This document shows positions 17,603-26,745 of a stretch of 64,000 nt of DNA, piece after piece; within the stretch, counting starts at the first letter, position 1; the number at the start of each line of letters is the position of its first letter. The translations under genes and the position numbers were made by a program. The stretch spans positions 1 through 64,000 of the forward strand of contig CAMDMZ010000020.1 in NCBI GenBank assembly GCA_945902805.1, read 5' to 3'. Source of the stretch: Propionivibrio dicarboxylicus (GTDB taxonomy: Bacteria; Pseudomonadota; Gammaproteobacteria; Burkholderiales; Rhodocyclaceae). The notes below the pieces were generated by a model. It had not been told where the DNA came from. It searched no databases and was given only the letters and a program-made list of their open reading frames with translations.

Positions 17603-18628
17603 ATGAATTTCCTCGGCTTTCCGCTGCGCAATAATCTTTTCGTCGCGCCCATGGCCGGAGTGACTGATCGTCCGTTTCGCCAGTTGTGCAAACAATTGGG
17701 TGCTGGCCTGGCGGTTTCGGAGATGGTGACCTCGAATTCTTTGCTCTACGGCAGTGCCAAGACGCGGCGGCGGGCCAATCACGACGGCGAAGTCGATCCC
17801 ATTTCGGTCCAGATCGCCGGTGCCGATCCGGTGATGATGGCTGATGCGGCCCGCTACAACGTCGACGAGGGCGCGCAGATCATCGATATCAACATGGGCT
17901 GCCCGGCTAAGAAGGTTTGCAATGTGATGGCGGGCTCGGCCCTGATGCAGAACGAAGCCTTGGTCGCGAAAATTCTTGAGGCGGTGGTGCAGGCGGTACC
18001 GAATACGCCGGTGACACTCAAATTCCGCACGGGTTGGAACCGCGACAACAAGAACGCCCCGGCCATCGCCCGTATCGCGCAGGAGTGCGGCATTCGCGCT
18101 GTGGCGATCCATGGCCGCACGCGTGCCGATCAATACATGGGCGAAGCGGAATACGACACGATCGCCCTGGTCAAGTCACACGTGCGGATACCGGTGATCG
18201 CCAATGGCGATATCACCTCGCCGCAGAAGGCCAAATTTGTTCTCGACTACACGCAAGCCGATGGCGTCATGATCGGGCGTGCCGCGCAGGGTCGGCCGTG
18301 GTTGTTCCGCGAGATCGAGCATTTCCTGGCCACTGGCCAACATTTGCCGGCGCCGACGCCCGCTGAAATTCATTCCATCCTGCGCAATCATCTGGCCGAC
18401 TTGTACGGCTTTTATGGCGAAATGACCGGTGTCAAGATTGCGCGCAAGCACATCAGTTGGTACACCAAGGGTATCGTCGGCGCGGCGCATTTCCGTCATG
18501 CCATGAATCAATTGCAAACTGTCGGCGAGCAACTGGCCGCGACCGATGAATTCTTTCTCGGCACTCTGGCCAATCATGCCGCCAACGACATCGCCGAACC
18601 CACCATTACCGAGGATCTCGCTGCATGA
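17603..18628 (+). CDS. dusB: tRNA-dihydrouridine synthase B
   Basis: An FMN enzyme that reduces specific uridines in tRNA. The 341-residue protein has the family start NFLGFPLRNNLFVAPMAGVTD, the catalytic-cysteine motif NMGCPAKKVC near 97-106, and the FMN-phosphate segment VIANGDITS near 200 with GVMIGRAAQG. It overlaps fis by 4 bp, reproducing the dusB-fis operon known from E. coli. Confidence 0.95.
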   Translation: MNFLGFPLRNNLFVAPMAGVTDRPFRQLCKQLGAGLAVSEMVTSNSLLYGSAKTRRRANHDGEVDPISVQIAGADPVMMADAARYNVDEGAQIIDINMGCPAKKVCNVMAGSALMQNEALVAKILEAVVQAVPNTPVTLKFRTGWNRDNKNAPAIARIAQECGIRAVAIHGRTRADQYMGEAEYDTIALVKSHVRIPVIANGDITSPQKAKFVLDYTQADGVMIGRAAQGRPWLFREIEHFLATGQHLPAPTPAEIHSILRNHLADLYGFYGEMTGVKIARKHISWYTKGIVGAAHFRHAMNQLQTVGEQLAATDEFFLGTLANHAANDIAEPTITEDLAA

Positions 18629-18855
18629 GCTCTGAAATCAATGAATGCGTGCGCCGCTCGCTGAATCGTTATTTCCGCGATCTGGACGGGCAAACGCCCC
18701 ATGCGGTTTATGACATGGTTTTGCAGAGTGTCGAGCGTCCGATGCTCGAAGTGGTGATGAAGCAGGCCGGCGGCAATCAGTCGGTGGCCGCCGAAATACT
18801 TGGTATCAGTCGCGGCACGCTACGCCGCAAACTCGTCGATTACGATCTCCTGTAG
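18625..18855 (+). CDS. fis: DNA-binding protein Fis
   Basis: A 76-residue nucleoid protein that bends DNA and tunes growth-phase promoters. The C-terminal helix-turn-helix (NQSVAAEILGISRGTLRRKL) is nearly canonical, and the N-terminal dimerisation helices are present. It is shorter than the 98-residue enterobacterial Fis, as usual in Betaproteobacteria. Translationally coupled to dusB. Confidence 0.94.
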   Translation: MSSEINECVRRSLNRYFRDLDGQTPHAVYDMVLQSVERPMLEVVMKQAGGNQSVAAEILGISRGTLRRKLVDYDLL

Positions 18856-18888
18856 TTTTTACATCGCTATTCACCTCTTGAGGTTCTT

Positions 18889-20499
18889 ATGAATGCTGTT
18901 GCTCCCAGCCCGGTGACACGGGCGCTGATCAGTGTCTCGGACAAACGTGGTATCGTCGATTTTGCCCGTGGCCTCGCGGCCCTGAAAGTCCAACTGTTAT
19001 CCACCGGCGGCACCGCCAAGCTGCTGCGCGATGCCGGTCTCGACGTGATGGATGTGTCGGATTACACCGGTTTCCCGGAAATGCTCGATGGCCGCGTCAA
19101 GACCCTGCATCCCAAGGTGCATGGCGGCATTCTCGGTCGACGCGACCTGACCGATCACCTGGCGACGATGAAGGCGCATGACATTCCAAGCATCGACCTG
19201 GTGGTGGTGAATCTCTATCCCTTCCGCGAGACGGTCGCCAAATCCGGCTGCACGCTGGACGATGCGATCGAGAACATCGACATCGGTGGTCCGACCATGG
19301 TCCGTGCTGCCGCAAAGAATTTCGGCCACCCCGGCAACGATGCCGGCGGCGTCGGCGTGATCACCGATCCCGAGGATTACGCGCCCATACTGGATGAGAT
19401 CAAGACAGGCGGTGCGTTGTCCTACAAGACCCGCTTCGCTTTGGCGAAGAAGGCGTTCACCCACACCGCGCGCTACGATGCGGCCATTTCCAATTGGCTG
19501 ACCGCGCTGGATGCCGAGAACAAACCAGCCGCCTTCCCTGAGCGTCTGCAACTGGCGTTCGACAAGGTCGATACCATGCGCTATGGCGAAAATCCGCATC
19601 AACAAGCCGCGTTTTACCGTGACGTCACCGGTGGCAGCGCCGTCGTGCCCGGCTCGATCGCCAGCTATCAGCAACTGCAAGGCAAGGAGCTCTCGTACAA
19701 CAATATCGCTGACTCCGACGCAGCCTGGGAATGCGTCAAGGCCTTTGATGGCGAGACTGCTTGCGTCATCGTCAAGCACGCCAATCCGTGCGGCGTGGCG
19801 ATTGCCGGCAGCAGCCTCGACGCCTATCGCAAGGCTTTCAAGACCGATCCGACCTCGGCGTTCGGTGGCATCATTGCCTTCAATCATGCTATCGATAAAG
19901 CCACGGCCGAAGCGGTCGCCGGCCAGTTTGCCGAAGTCATCATTGCCCCGGAAATTACCGCCGAGGCGCGCGCCGTATTCGCCGCCAAGCAGAATCTGCG
20001 CGTGCTGATTGTGCCGCTGGGACGTAACTCCGGCGTCATGGACTTCAAGCGTGTCGGTGGTGGTTTGTTGGTACAGAGCGCCGACGAGGCACGTATCACT
20101 GCTGCCGACATCAAGGTTGTCACCAAGCGTGCGCCGACCGCAACCGAGATGCAAGATTTGCTGTTTGCCTGGCGTGTGGCCAAGTATGTGAAGTCGAATG
20201 CCATCGTCTATTGCAAGGATGCGATGACCATCGGTGTGGGTGCCGGTCAGATGAGCCGGGTCGATTCCGCCCGCATCGCCGCGATCAAGGCCGAAAACAA
20301 CGGTCTCACCGTGGTCGGTTCGGTTGGTGCTTCGGATGCCTTCTTCCCCTTCCGCGATGGCCTCGACGTATTGGCCAAAGCGGGGGCCACGGCGGTGATC
20401 CAGCCCGGTGGCTCGGTGCGCGACGCCGAGGTGATCGCAGCTGCTGACGAATACAACATTGCGATGGTGTTCACCGGATTCCGGCATTTCCGCCACTAA
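18889..20499 (+). CDS. purH: Bifunctional AICAR transformylase / IMP cyclohydrolase
   Basis: Catalyses the last two steps of IMP synthesis. The 536-residue protein has the N-terminal cyclohydrolase ([36 protein letters not shown]) and the C-terminal transformylase (KHANPCGVA near 295, AFGGIIAFN near 323, ending [13 protein letters not shown]). It sits 33 bp after fis and directly before purD. Confidence 0.96.
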   Translation: MNAVAPSPVTRALISVSDKRGIVDFARGLAALKVQLLSTGGTAKLLRDAGLDVMDVSDYTGFPEMLDGRVKTLHPKVHGGILGRRDLTDHLATMKAHDIPSIDLVVVNLYPFRETVAKSGCTLDDAIENIDIGGPTMVRAAAKNFGHPGNDAGGVGVITDPEDYAPILDEIKTGGALSYKTRFALAKKAFTHTARYDAAISNWLTALDAENKPAAFPERLQLAFDKVDTMRYGENPHQQAAFYRDVTGGSAVVPGSIASYQQLQGKELSYNNIADSDAAWECVKAFDGETACVIVKHANPCGVAIAGSSLDAYRKAFKTDPTSAFGGIIAFNHAIDKATAEAVAGQFAEVIIAPEITAEARAVFAAKQNLRVLIVPLGRNSGVMDFKRVGGGLLVQSADEARITAADIKVVTKRAPTATEMQDLLFAWRVAKYVKSNAIVYCKDAMTIGVGAGQMSRVDSARIAAIKAENNGLTVVGSVGASDAFFPFRDGLDVLAKAGATAVIQPGGSVRDAEVIAAADEYNIAMVFTGFRHFRH

Positions 20500-20500
20500 T

Positions 20501-21769
20501 ATGAAACTCTTAGTCATCGGCTCTGGCGGCCGCGAACACGCGCTGGCCTGGCGCCTGGTCAAAAGTGAGGGCGTGCAGAAGGTCTATGTCGCGCCGGGTA
20601 ATGCCGGCACGGCACGCGAGCCTGGGTTGGAGAATCTGGCCCTTTCTGATCTCGAAGCGCTGGCCGACTTCGCTGCGGCCGAGAAAATTTACGCCACGGT
20701 GGTCGGCCCTGAAGCGCCGCTCGCGGCGGGCGTCGTGGACCTGTTCCGCGCGCGCGGCCTGCGCATCTTTGGCCCGACCAAGGCGGCGGCGCAACTGGAA
20801 AGTTCGAAGGATTTTGCCAAGCGCTTCATGACGCGGCACAAGATTCCGACCGCCAAGTTTCAGACTTTCTCTGACATCACTCAGGCGCATGCCTACATCG
20901 ATGTCGAAGGCGCACCCATCGTGATCAAGGCCGACGGTCTCGCGGCCGGCAAGGGTGTGGTGGTGGCAATGGACATCGCAGAAGCACATGCGGCGGTCGA
21001 TATGATGCTGTCCGACAATAAGCTGGGTGATGCCGGTGCTCGCGTCGTGATCGAAGAGTTCCTCGATGGCGAGGAAGCCAGCTTCATCGTCATGGCCGAT
21101 GGCAAACATGCTCTGGCGATGGCGACTTCCCAAGATCATAAACGCCTAGCCGATGGCGACCAGGGGCCGAATACGGGTGGCATGGGTGCCTACTCGCCGG
21201 CGCCGGTGGTGACGCCTGAGATTCATGCCCGGGTAATGCGCGAAGTCATTACGCCAACCATCAACGGCATGGCGCAAGATGGCATCGTGTTTACCGGTTT
21301 TCTCTATGCGGGTTTAATGATCAAGCCGGACGGCAGTCTGCGCGTGCTCGAATTCAACTGCCGCTTTGGCGATCCGGAAACGCAGCCGATCATGATGCGG
21401 CTGAAGAGCGATTACCTTAGCCTGATCGATGCCGGTATCGATGGCAAACTCAATGAAGTCGAGGCGGAATGGGATCGCCGTGTAGCGCTGGGCGTGGTCA
21501 TGGCTGCCGCCAATTATCCCGACACCCCACGTAAGGGCGACGTGATTCGCGGTCTGCCAGCGGCGGTGGACGATGCCCATGTGTTTCATGCCGGTACTGC
21601 GGGCAGCAATGGCGAGGTGGTTACCGCAGGTGGTCGTGTGCTCTGTGTTACCGCGTTGGGCGACAACGTTAAGGCAGCGCAAAGCCGCGCCTACGAAGTC
21701 CTCAACGGTATCAGCTTCGATGGCATGCAATGCCGCCGCGATATTGGCTATCGCGCCATCAAGCGCTAG
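20501..21769 (+). CDS. purD: Phosphoribosylamine-glycine ligase
   Basis: An ATP-grasp enzyme that makes GAR. The start MKLLVIGSGGREHALAW (20501) is the conserved N-terminus; the frame is open upstream inside purH. Motifs include VIKADGLAAGKGVVVA near 145, DQGPNTGGMGAYSPAP near 222 and LEFNCRFGDPETQ near 280. The 422-residue length is normal. It begins 2 bp after the purH stop. Confidence 0.96.
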   Translation: MKLLVIGSGGREHALAWRLVKSEGVQKVYVAPGNAGTAREPGLENLALSDLEALADFAAAEKIYATVVGPEAPLAAGVVDLFRARGLRIFGPTKAAAQLESSKDFAKRFMTRHKIPTAKFQTFSDITQAHAYIDVEGAPIVIKADGLAAGKGVVVAMDIAEAHAAVDMMLSDNKLGDAGARVVIEEFLDGEEASFIVMADGKHALAMATSQDHKRLADGDQGPNTGGMGAYSPAPVVTPEIHARVMREVITPTINGMAQDGIVFTGFLYAGLMIKPDGSLRVLEFNCRFGDPETQPIMMRLKSDYLSLIDAGIDGKLNEVEAEWDRRVALGVVMAAANYPDTPRKGDVIRGLPAAVDDAHVFHAGTAGSNGEVVTAGGRVLCVTALGDNVKAAQSRAYEVLNGISFDGMQCRRDIGYRAIKR

Positions 21770-21781
21770 GACTCCCGGGCG

Positions 21782-22930
21782 ATGATCCTGCCTCCTGCCA
21801 CACTCGGTATGCTCGGCGGCGGCCAGTTGGGCCGCTTTTTCGTCATTGCCGCGCATGAAATGGGCTACCGCGTGGTTGTGCTCGATCCCGATCCGCACAG
21901 TCCCGCCGGACGCATTGCCGACGAACATCTGGTGGCCGATTACGCTGATGCCGACGCGCTCAACCGCATGGCCGAAGCCTGTGCTGCCGTGACCACCGAG
22001 TTTGAGAATGTGCCGGCCGATACGCTGGCTTATTTGTCGAAGTTTGTGCCGGTGCGCCCGTCTGCCGAGTCGGTGGCGATCTGTCAAAACCGCAGTCAGG
22101 AAAAAGCTTTCCTCAAGGCCAACGGTTTTCCGCACGCGCCGTATGCTGATATTCGCAGCGAGGCAGATATTGGGGCGGCCAACGCCGGATTATTCCCCGG
22201 CATTCTCAAGGTGGCGCGTTTCGGTTACGACGGCAAGGGCCAGGCGCGGGTAAATAGCCGTGAGGAAGCGTTGGCGGCCTTCCAGCAGATGAAGCAGGAA
22301 GCCTGCGTGTTGGAAGCCATGCTGCCGCTGGATTACGAAATCTCGGTGGTGTTGGCGCGCGACGAGAATGGCCGCGTCAAGTGCTTCCCGACCGCCGAGA
22401 ACAGCCATCGTCACGGTATCCTCGATGTGTCGATCGCGCCAGCACGTGCGTCCGGTTGCATGACCGGAAATGCCGAAGAGGTGGCGGAAGGCATCGCGCA
22501 AAAGATGGGTTACATCGGCACCATGGCGGTCGAATTTTTCGTCGTGCGCGGACAACTCTACGTTAACGAAATGGCGCCGCGTCCGCACAATTCCGGTCAC
22601 TACACGATCGACGCCTGCATCACCAACCAGTTCGAGCAGCAGGTACGTGCCCTGTGTGGCTTGCCGCTGGGCGAGGCAAAAGCACATTCTGCTGCTGTGA
22701 TGGTGAATTTACTGGGCGACATCTGGTTTCAGCAAGATGCGCATCACAGCCACGAGCCTGACTGGAATCAATTACTGGCTGTGCCGAATCTCAAACTGCA
22801 TCTTTACGGCAAGCACCATGCTCGCCCGGGGCGCAAGATGGGCCATTTCACCGTTATTGGCAGCAATGCCGAAGCCGTGCAAAAGTCGGCGCTGGCGGGA
22901 CGGCGCGCCATCGGCATCACCGATGAGTGA
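21782..22930 (+). CDS. purK: N5-carboxyaminoimidazole ribonucleotide synthase
   Basis: An ATP-grasp enzyme that carboxylates AIR with bicarbonate. The 382-residue protein has the start LGMLGGGQLGRFFVIAA, EFENVPADTL near 78, and the C-terminal EMAPRPHNSGHYTIDA near 263. purE is not adjacent. Its last codons contain a copy of the dispersed 25-bp motif, read QKSALAGRRAIG. It overlaps the next gene by 8 bp. Confidence 0.95.
   Translation: MILPPATLGMLGGGQLGRFFVIAAHEMGYRVVVLDPDPHSPAGRIADEHLVADYADADALNRMAEACAAVTTEFENVPADTLAYLSKFVPVRPSAESVAICQNRSQEKAFLKANGFPHAPYADIRSEADIGAANAGLFPGILKVARFGYDGKGQARVNSREEALAAFQQMKQEACVLEAMLPLDYEISVVLARDENGRVKCFPTAENSHRHGILDVSIAPARASGCMTGNAEEVAEGIAQKMGYIGTMAVEFFVVRGQLYVNEMAPRPHNSGHYTIDACITNQFEQQVRALCGLPLGEAKAHSAAVMVNLLGDIWFQQDAHHSHEPDWNQLLAVPNLKLHLYGKHHARPGRKMGHFTVIGSNAEAVQKSALAGRRAIGITDE
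22880..22904 (-). repeat. Dispersed 25-bp motif, copy 6 (2 mismatches)
   Basis: Minus orientation at the 3' end of purK, read as QKSALAGR, just before the sua5 start. Confidence 0.8.
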
Positions 22931-23888
22931 ACTGCAGCGCGCTGTTGATCTACTTCGCGCGGGCGAACTGGTCGCTTTCCCCACGGAAACCGTCTATGGC
23001 CTGGGTGCCGATGCCCGCAATGCCGACGCTGTAGGCAAGATTTTCGCCGCCAAGGGGCGTCCTGCCGATCATCCTCTGATCGTTCATATTCCTGATGCCA
23101 CCCAGTTGAGCCAATGGGCGATTGATATTCCGGCGGTCGCGCACTCACTTGCCGCTGCCTTCTGGCCGGGGCCGCTGACGCTGATTCTCAAGCGTGCTGC
23201 CGACGTCCCGGATCTGGTGACGGGCGGGCAGGACACCATCGGTCTGCGCGTACCGAATCATCCCATTGCACTCGAATTGCTGCGCCACTTCAACGGTGGC
23301 CTGGCGGCACCCTCCGCCAATCGTTTTGGTCACATCAGTCCGACCACGGCCGCGCATGTCGCCGAGGAATTGAGTGACCGTGTGGCTCTGATCCTGGATG
23401 GCGGACCCTGCACCGTGGGCATCGAATCAACTATCCTCGATTTGAGTCGTGGCCCACCGGAAATCCTGCGGCCGGGTGCCATCGGCGTCGAGGCCATTGC
23501 TCGTGTCATCGGCAGTGCCCCACGCGTATTGAGCGGGGCCGCCGCGCCGCGTGTTTCCGGCAGCCTTGAGGCCCACTACGCACCGCGCACGCCGCTGAAA
23601 TTGCTGGCTGGCGATGCCTTGCCCTTCGCCGTGCGACACGCCATGGTGGCCAACGAGCGCGTCGCGATTCTGGCCTGCATGCCGCCCGCGATTACCGATG
23701 AGCGTATCGTCTGGCGCATCGCACCAACCGATGCGGTAGGTTTTGCGCGCGAGCTTTATGCGCATCTGCGCGATCTCGATGCCGCCGGTTGTGCCCACAT
23801 CGTCGTCCAGCGCCCACCCGGAACAGAACTTTGGCGGGCGGTCAATGATCGCCTGCGGCGCGCAGCTGCCGGTTCGGGTCAGACCTGA
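22923..23888 (+). CDS. L-threonylcarbamoyladenylate synthase (Sua5/YciO/YrdC)
   Basis: Makes the threonylcarbamoyl-AMP used for t6A37 modification of ANN-decoding tRNAs. The 321-residue protein has a YrdC domain (FPTETVYGLGADARN near 20, AAKGRPADHPLIVH near 46, APSANRFGHISPT near 128) and a C-terminal Sua5 domain (residues about 210-321), so it is the long Sua5 type rather than the short TsaC type. It overlaps purK by 8 bp. Confidence 0.92.
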   Translation: MSELQRAVDLLRAGELVAFPTETVYGLGADARNADAVGKIFAAKGRPADHPLIVHIPDATQLSQWAIDIPAVAHSLAAAFWPGPLTLILKRAADVPDLVTGGQDTIGLRVPNHPIALELLRHFNGGLAAPSANRFGHISPTTAAHVAEELSDRVALILDGGPCTVGIESTILDLSRGPPEILRPGAIGVEAIARVIGSAPRVLSGAAAPRVSGSLEAHYAPRTPLKLLAGDALPFAVRHAMVANERVAILACMPPAITDERIVWRIAPTDAVGFARELYAHLRDLDAAGCAHIVVQRPPGTELWRAVNDRLRRAAAGSGQT

Positions 23889-23964
23889 CGTGTTCTAAAG
23901 TTTTCGCCAGATTGCCGATAAAGCTCCCATGCGGATTTCATTCCGCTTCGCATCGGAGTCCATC

Positions 23965-24222
23965 ATGAACGCCAGTTTTACCTACGGCTCACACGAGCCA
24001 GCCCCCAGCAGGCACCGGGTTTCGCTCGAAGTTGCCATCCAGAAAGCGATTCGTCGTGGCTATGTCGTTGGTCGCGAGGTTCTCGTCGGCAAGATCCCGG
24101 GCATCGTCGTCGGCTACAACATCGCTGGTTTCGGCCATTTCGTTGGCATGACTTATCCGGTCGTGGTGCGTACAGCCCTCGGCGTTGATAAGTGCAATCC
24201 GGACGAACTGGAACTGATCTGA
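23965..24222 (+). CDS. Small conserved-looking protein of unknown function
   Basis: An 85-residue soluble protein. GGAG lies about 6 bp before the ATG at 23965, and the protein is compositionally ordinary: VGREVLVGKIPGIVVGYNIA and a glycine/valine-rich core suggest a small beta-rich fold. No motif was recognised. It sits alone between sua5 and the tRNA-Ala gene, so context gives no functional hint. Confidence 0.65.
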   Translation: MNASFTYGSHEPAPSRHRVSLEVAIQKAIRRGYVVGREVLVGKIPGIVVGYNIAGFGHFVGMTYPVVVRTALGVDKCNPDELELI

Positions 24223-24270
24223 AAGCCGGACCTCGAATAAGCAAAGTTTCGTGTATCCGTGACGGATTGG

Positions 24271-24276
24271 TATAAT
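24271..24276 (+). promoter_or_regulatory. -10 box of the tRNA-Ala promoter
   Basis: A perfect TATAAT lies 29 bp upstream of the tRNA 5' end, giving a short 5' leader. The -35 (TTTCGT or TTCGTG, 17-18 bp upstream) is weak. Confidence 0.55.
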
Positions 24277-24305
24277 CCGACCTCGATTTGATTCGTGCTC
24301 TCGCC

Positions 24306-24378
24306 GGGGGTGTAGCTCAGTTGGGAGAGCGCGACGTTCGCAACGTCGAGGCCAGCGGTTCGATCCCGCTCACCTCCA
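24306..24378 (+). tRNA. tRNA-Ala (anticodon CGC)
   Basis: The acceptor stem GGGGGTG pairs with CACCTCC, leaving the alanine identity pair G3-U70. The D-arm AGCTCAGTTGGGAGAGC is standard. The anticodon stem CGACG/CGTCG encloses loop TTCGCAA, anticodon CGC, which reads GCG codons. The T-arm contains GGTTCGATCC. The discriminator is A and CCA is not encoded. Confidence 0.95.
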
Positions 24379-24406
24379 CAATCCGGCAGCACGAGTCCAG
24401 TCAGCG

Positions 24407-24450
24407 AAAGGCCAGCTAGCCAGCTAATCCCAGGGCTTCTGGCCTTTTTT
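24407..24450 (+). terminator. Intrinsic terminator after tRNA-Ala
   Basis: AAAGGCCAG (24407-24415) pairs perfectly with CTGGCCTTT (24439-24447), followed by a T-run to 24450. The 23-nt loop is large but the 9-bp stem and T-tract are clear. On the other strand the A-run precedes the stem, so it could also end transcription of the convergent phosphofructokinase gene weakly. Confidence 0.8.
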
Positions 24451-24468
24451 GCGTTCAGGGTGCCGAAC

Positions 24469-26706
24469 TCAGTCCAACCCCGGAGTTTCCGAACTGTGTT
24501 GCGCCAAGGCCTGCATCACTGGTCGCAAGTCGAGCCACCATTGCTCGAGCGGCCGACGGTGCTCCAGATCGACCACGTCGAGCATGTGTTTGAGCGGCGA
24601 GACGGTCACCTTGCCTTCGACTAAGCCGATGTAAGCCCCGGTCGCCGAACCGTGTTCCAGTTCGGTGGTTAGGAAATCGATGCAATGCGCCGCCAGCCGG
24701 GTCGCCAGCACGCGGTCAAAGGGCGACGGATTGCCGCCTTGCTGAAGGTGGCCGAGGATGGACTGGCGCACGTCGAACAGACCATTGCCTTCCTCCTCGA
24801 ACAGTCGGCGCATGAAATCGGTGGTGTACTGCGCGTTGGCGCGTTCGTTGCGAATCGTCAGGTAAAAGCGCCGGCCGCCGCGAAAGCCAGCGATCATGCG
24901 TTCCACGTCGGCTTGCAGGTCCTTGAGTGCAACTCCTTCTTCGGGCAGGTAAATGCGTTCGGCGCCGCTGGCCAGACCACTCATCAGCGCCAGATAACCG
25001 CAGTTGCGGCCCATCACCTCGACGACGAAGCAGCGCCGTGCCGCCATCGCCGACTGTTTGATGCGGTCGAGCGCTTCGACGATGGCGTTGAGCGCGGTGT
25101 CAGCACCGATGCTCAATTCCGAACCGGGCAAGTTGTTGTCGATGCTCGCCGGCAGGCAGATCATCGGCATTTTGAAAGCGGGGTAGCGTTCGCGTTCGCC
25201 GTACAGAATGTGGGCGGCTTTGTAGGCCGTCCAGCCGCCAATGATCAGCAGGCCGTCGATACGGTGAGTTTCAATCGCCCGCGCCACGGTGTAAAGCTGC
25301 TCGACGGTCGGTACATGGCGGGTGGTGCCGAGTTCCGCACCGCCCATGGCGGCCCAGCCCTCGACGTCACCCCAACTCAGCTCGTCGATGTTGCCCTCAA
25401 GTAGGCCTTCAAAGCTACCGCGCACGCCGAGCATGGTGTGGCCGCGATCCAGTCCCAGCCGTACGGCGGCGCGTGCGGCGGTGTTCATCCCGGGCGCCAA
25501 CCCGCCACCGTGCAGCACGGCGAGTCGACGCGGGCGCGCGGGCGGCATAACGCTCGGCAGCGCACTGGCCAGCGCCTTAAAGGTCCCGAACATCTCGGTG
25601 AAACTGCCGCCGCGCAGTTCCATCGCCGTGGCATAGTCTTGTTCGGCAATCATGCGCGCCACGGCCTGGGTTTGCTCGACGCACTGCATTAGCGGCGCGC
25701 GCCCGACCCGGTTATAGCGCATACCGATCATCTGCGGTTCGCTGTCCGCCGTCGCGGCCAATAGTTCCTGCACGGCGGCGTGGCCGACCAGCGTGCTCAT
25801 GCAGCGGTCGAAGGCGCTGGGCGTGCCACCCCGCTGGACGTGGCCGAGGATGGTCACGCGGGTGTCCTCGCCGAGCCGGTCTTCCAGCACCTGCCTTACA
25901 TAGTCGCAGCTGATCGGCTTGCCGTCGCGGTCTTGCGCCCCTTCGGCAACGACCACAATGCTGTCGCGGCGTCCGGCGGCACGGCCGTCGCGCAGCCGCG
26001 CGCACATTTTCTGCTCCCAGTCGGCGGACGGCGGGTTTTCCGGAATCAGGACGTAGTCGCTGCCGCCGGCGATGGCACTCATCAGCGCCAGATAGCCGCA
26101 GTGGCGGCCCATCACCTCGATCACAAAGGTGCGCTGGTGACTGGCGGCGGTGCTGGTGATGGCATCGATGGCTTCGACGATCCGGTGCAGGGCCGAATCA
26201 GCACCGATCGTCATGTCAGTACCGACCATGTCGTTGTCGATCGAGCCCACCAGGCCGGCGATCATCAGCGCCGGGTGTTCTTGCGCCGCTTGCGTGTCGA
26301 TGTCACCGCGCTGCGCCAGTTCTGCCAGCAGCCCGGGCCATTCCTGGCGGAACAGGTTGGCGCCGGTCAGGCTACCGTCGCCGCCGATAACCACCAGCCG
26401 GTCGATGCCGTGCTGCAGCAGGTTGCGGGCAGCGGTGAGGCGGCCTTCCCGCTCACGGAACGCTGGGCAGCGAGCAGTGCCGATCACCGTGCCACCTTTG
26501 TGCAGGATGCTACCGACATCTTCCCAAGACAGGGCGCGGATACGTTCGCCGCCGTCCACCATGCCTTGATAGCCTTCGTAAATGGCGTGCACCGTGGCGC
26601 CCTGGTGGAGCGCCGAGCGCACGACGGCGCGCACTGCCGCGTTCATCCCCTGGGCATCGCCGCCACTGGTCAGGACGCCGATGTTGGTTGGGCGACTATT
26701 TGCCAT
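24469..26706 (-). CDS. Two-domain, eukaryote-like 6-phosphofructokinase
   Basis: The 745-residue protein is a tandem of two PFK domains, whereas ordinary bacterial PfkA has one of about 320. The N-half (1-390) keeps catalytic features: TSGGDAQGMNAAVR, ATP-type GGDGS (108-112), SIDND (155-159), VMGRHCGYLA and GHVQRGG. The C-half (from about 393) has lost them: GGDGS is GGWTA, SIDND is SIDNN and GHVQRGG is GHLQQGG, as I recall for the regulatory C-half of animal and fungal PFK1. It also carries PGSELSIGADTALN, DRIKQSA, RNERAN and YTTDF, close to eukaryotic C-half wording. The N-half is predicted to convert fructose-6-P to the 1,6-bisphosphate using ATP and the C-half to bind effectors. An AAAGGAAG ribosome site precedes the ATG. 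Confidence 0.9.
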   Translation of the reverse strand: MANSRPTNIGVLTSGGDAQGMNAAVRAVVRSALHQGATVHAIYEGYQGMVDGGERIRALSWEDVGSILHKGGTVIGTARCPAFREREGRLTAARNLLQHGIDRLVVIGGDGSLTGANLFRQEWPGLLAELAQRGDIDTQAAQEHPALMIAGLVGSIDNDMVGTDMTIGADSALHRIVEAIDAITSTAASHQRTFVIEVMGRHCGYLALMSAIAGGSDYVLIPENPPSADWEQKMCARLRDGRAAGRRDSIVVVAEGAQDRDGKPISCDYVRQVLEDRLGEDTRVTILGHVQRGGTPSAFDRCMSTLVGHAAVQELLAATADSEPQMIGMRYNRVGRAPLMQCVEQTQAVARMIAEQDYATAMELRGGSFTEMFGTFKALASALPSVMPPARPRRLAVLHGGGLAPGMNTAARAAVRLGLDRGHTMLGVRGSFEGLLEGNIDELSWGDVEGWAAMGGAELGTTRHVPTVEQLYTVARAIETHRIDGLLIIGGWTAYKAAHILYGERERYPAFKMPMICLPASIDNNLPGSELSIGADTALNAIVEALDRIKQSAMAARRCFVVEVMGRNCGYLALMSGLASGAERIYLPEEGVALKDLQADVERMIAGFRGGRRFYLTIRNERANAQYTTDFMRRLFEEEGNGLFDVRQSILGHLQQGGNPSPFDRVLATRLAAHCIDFLTTELEHGSATGAYIGLVEGKVTVSPLKHMLDVVDLEHRRPLEQWWLDLRPVMQALAQHSSETPGLD

Positions 26707-26745
26707 GAATTCGAACTTCCTTTGGCTGCTGAAAGAGGATGCGAC

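Noticed and set aside
18997-20562. Long open frame (521 codons) on the minus strand
   Set aside because: Antisense to purH, which is certain; no protein motif in the shadow frame.
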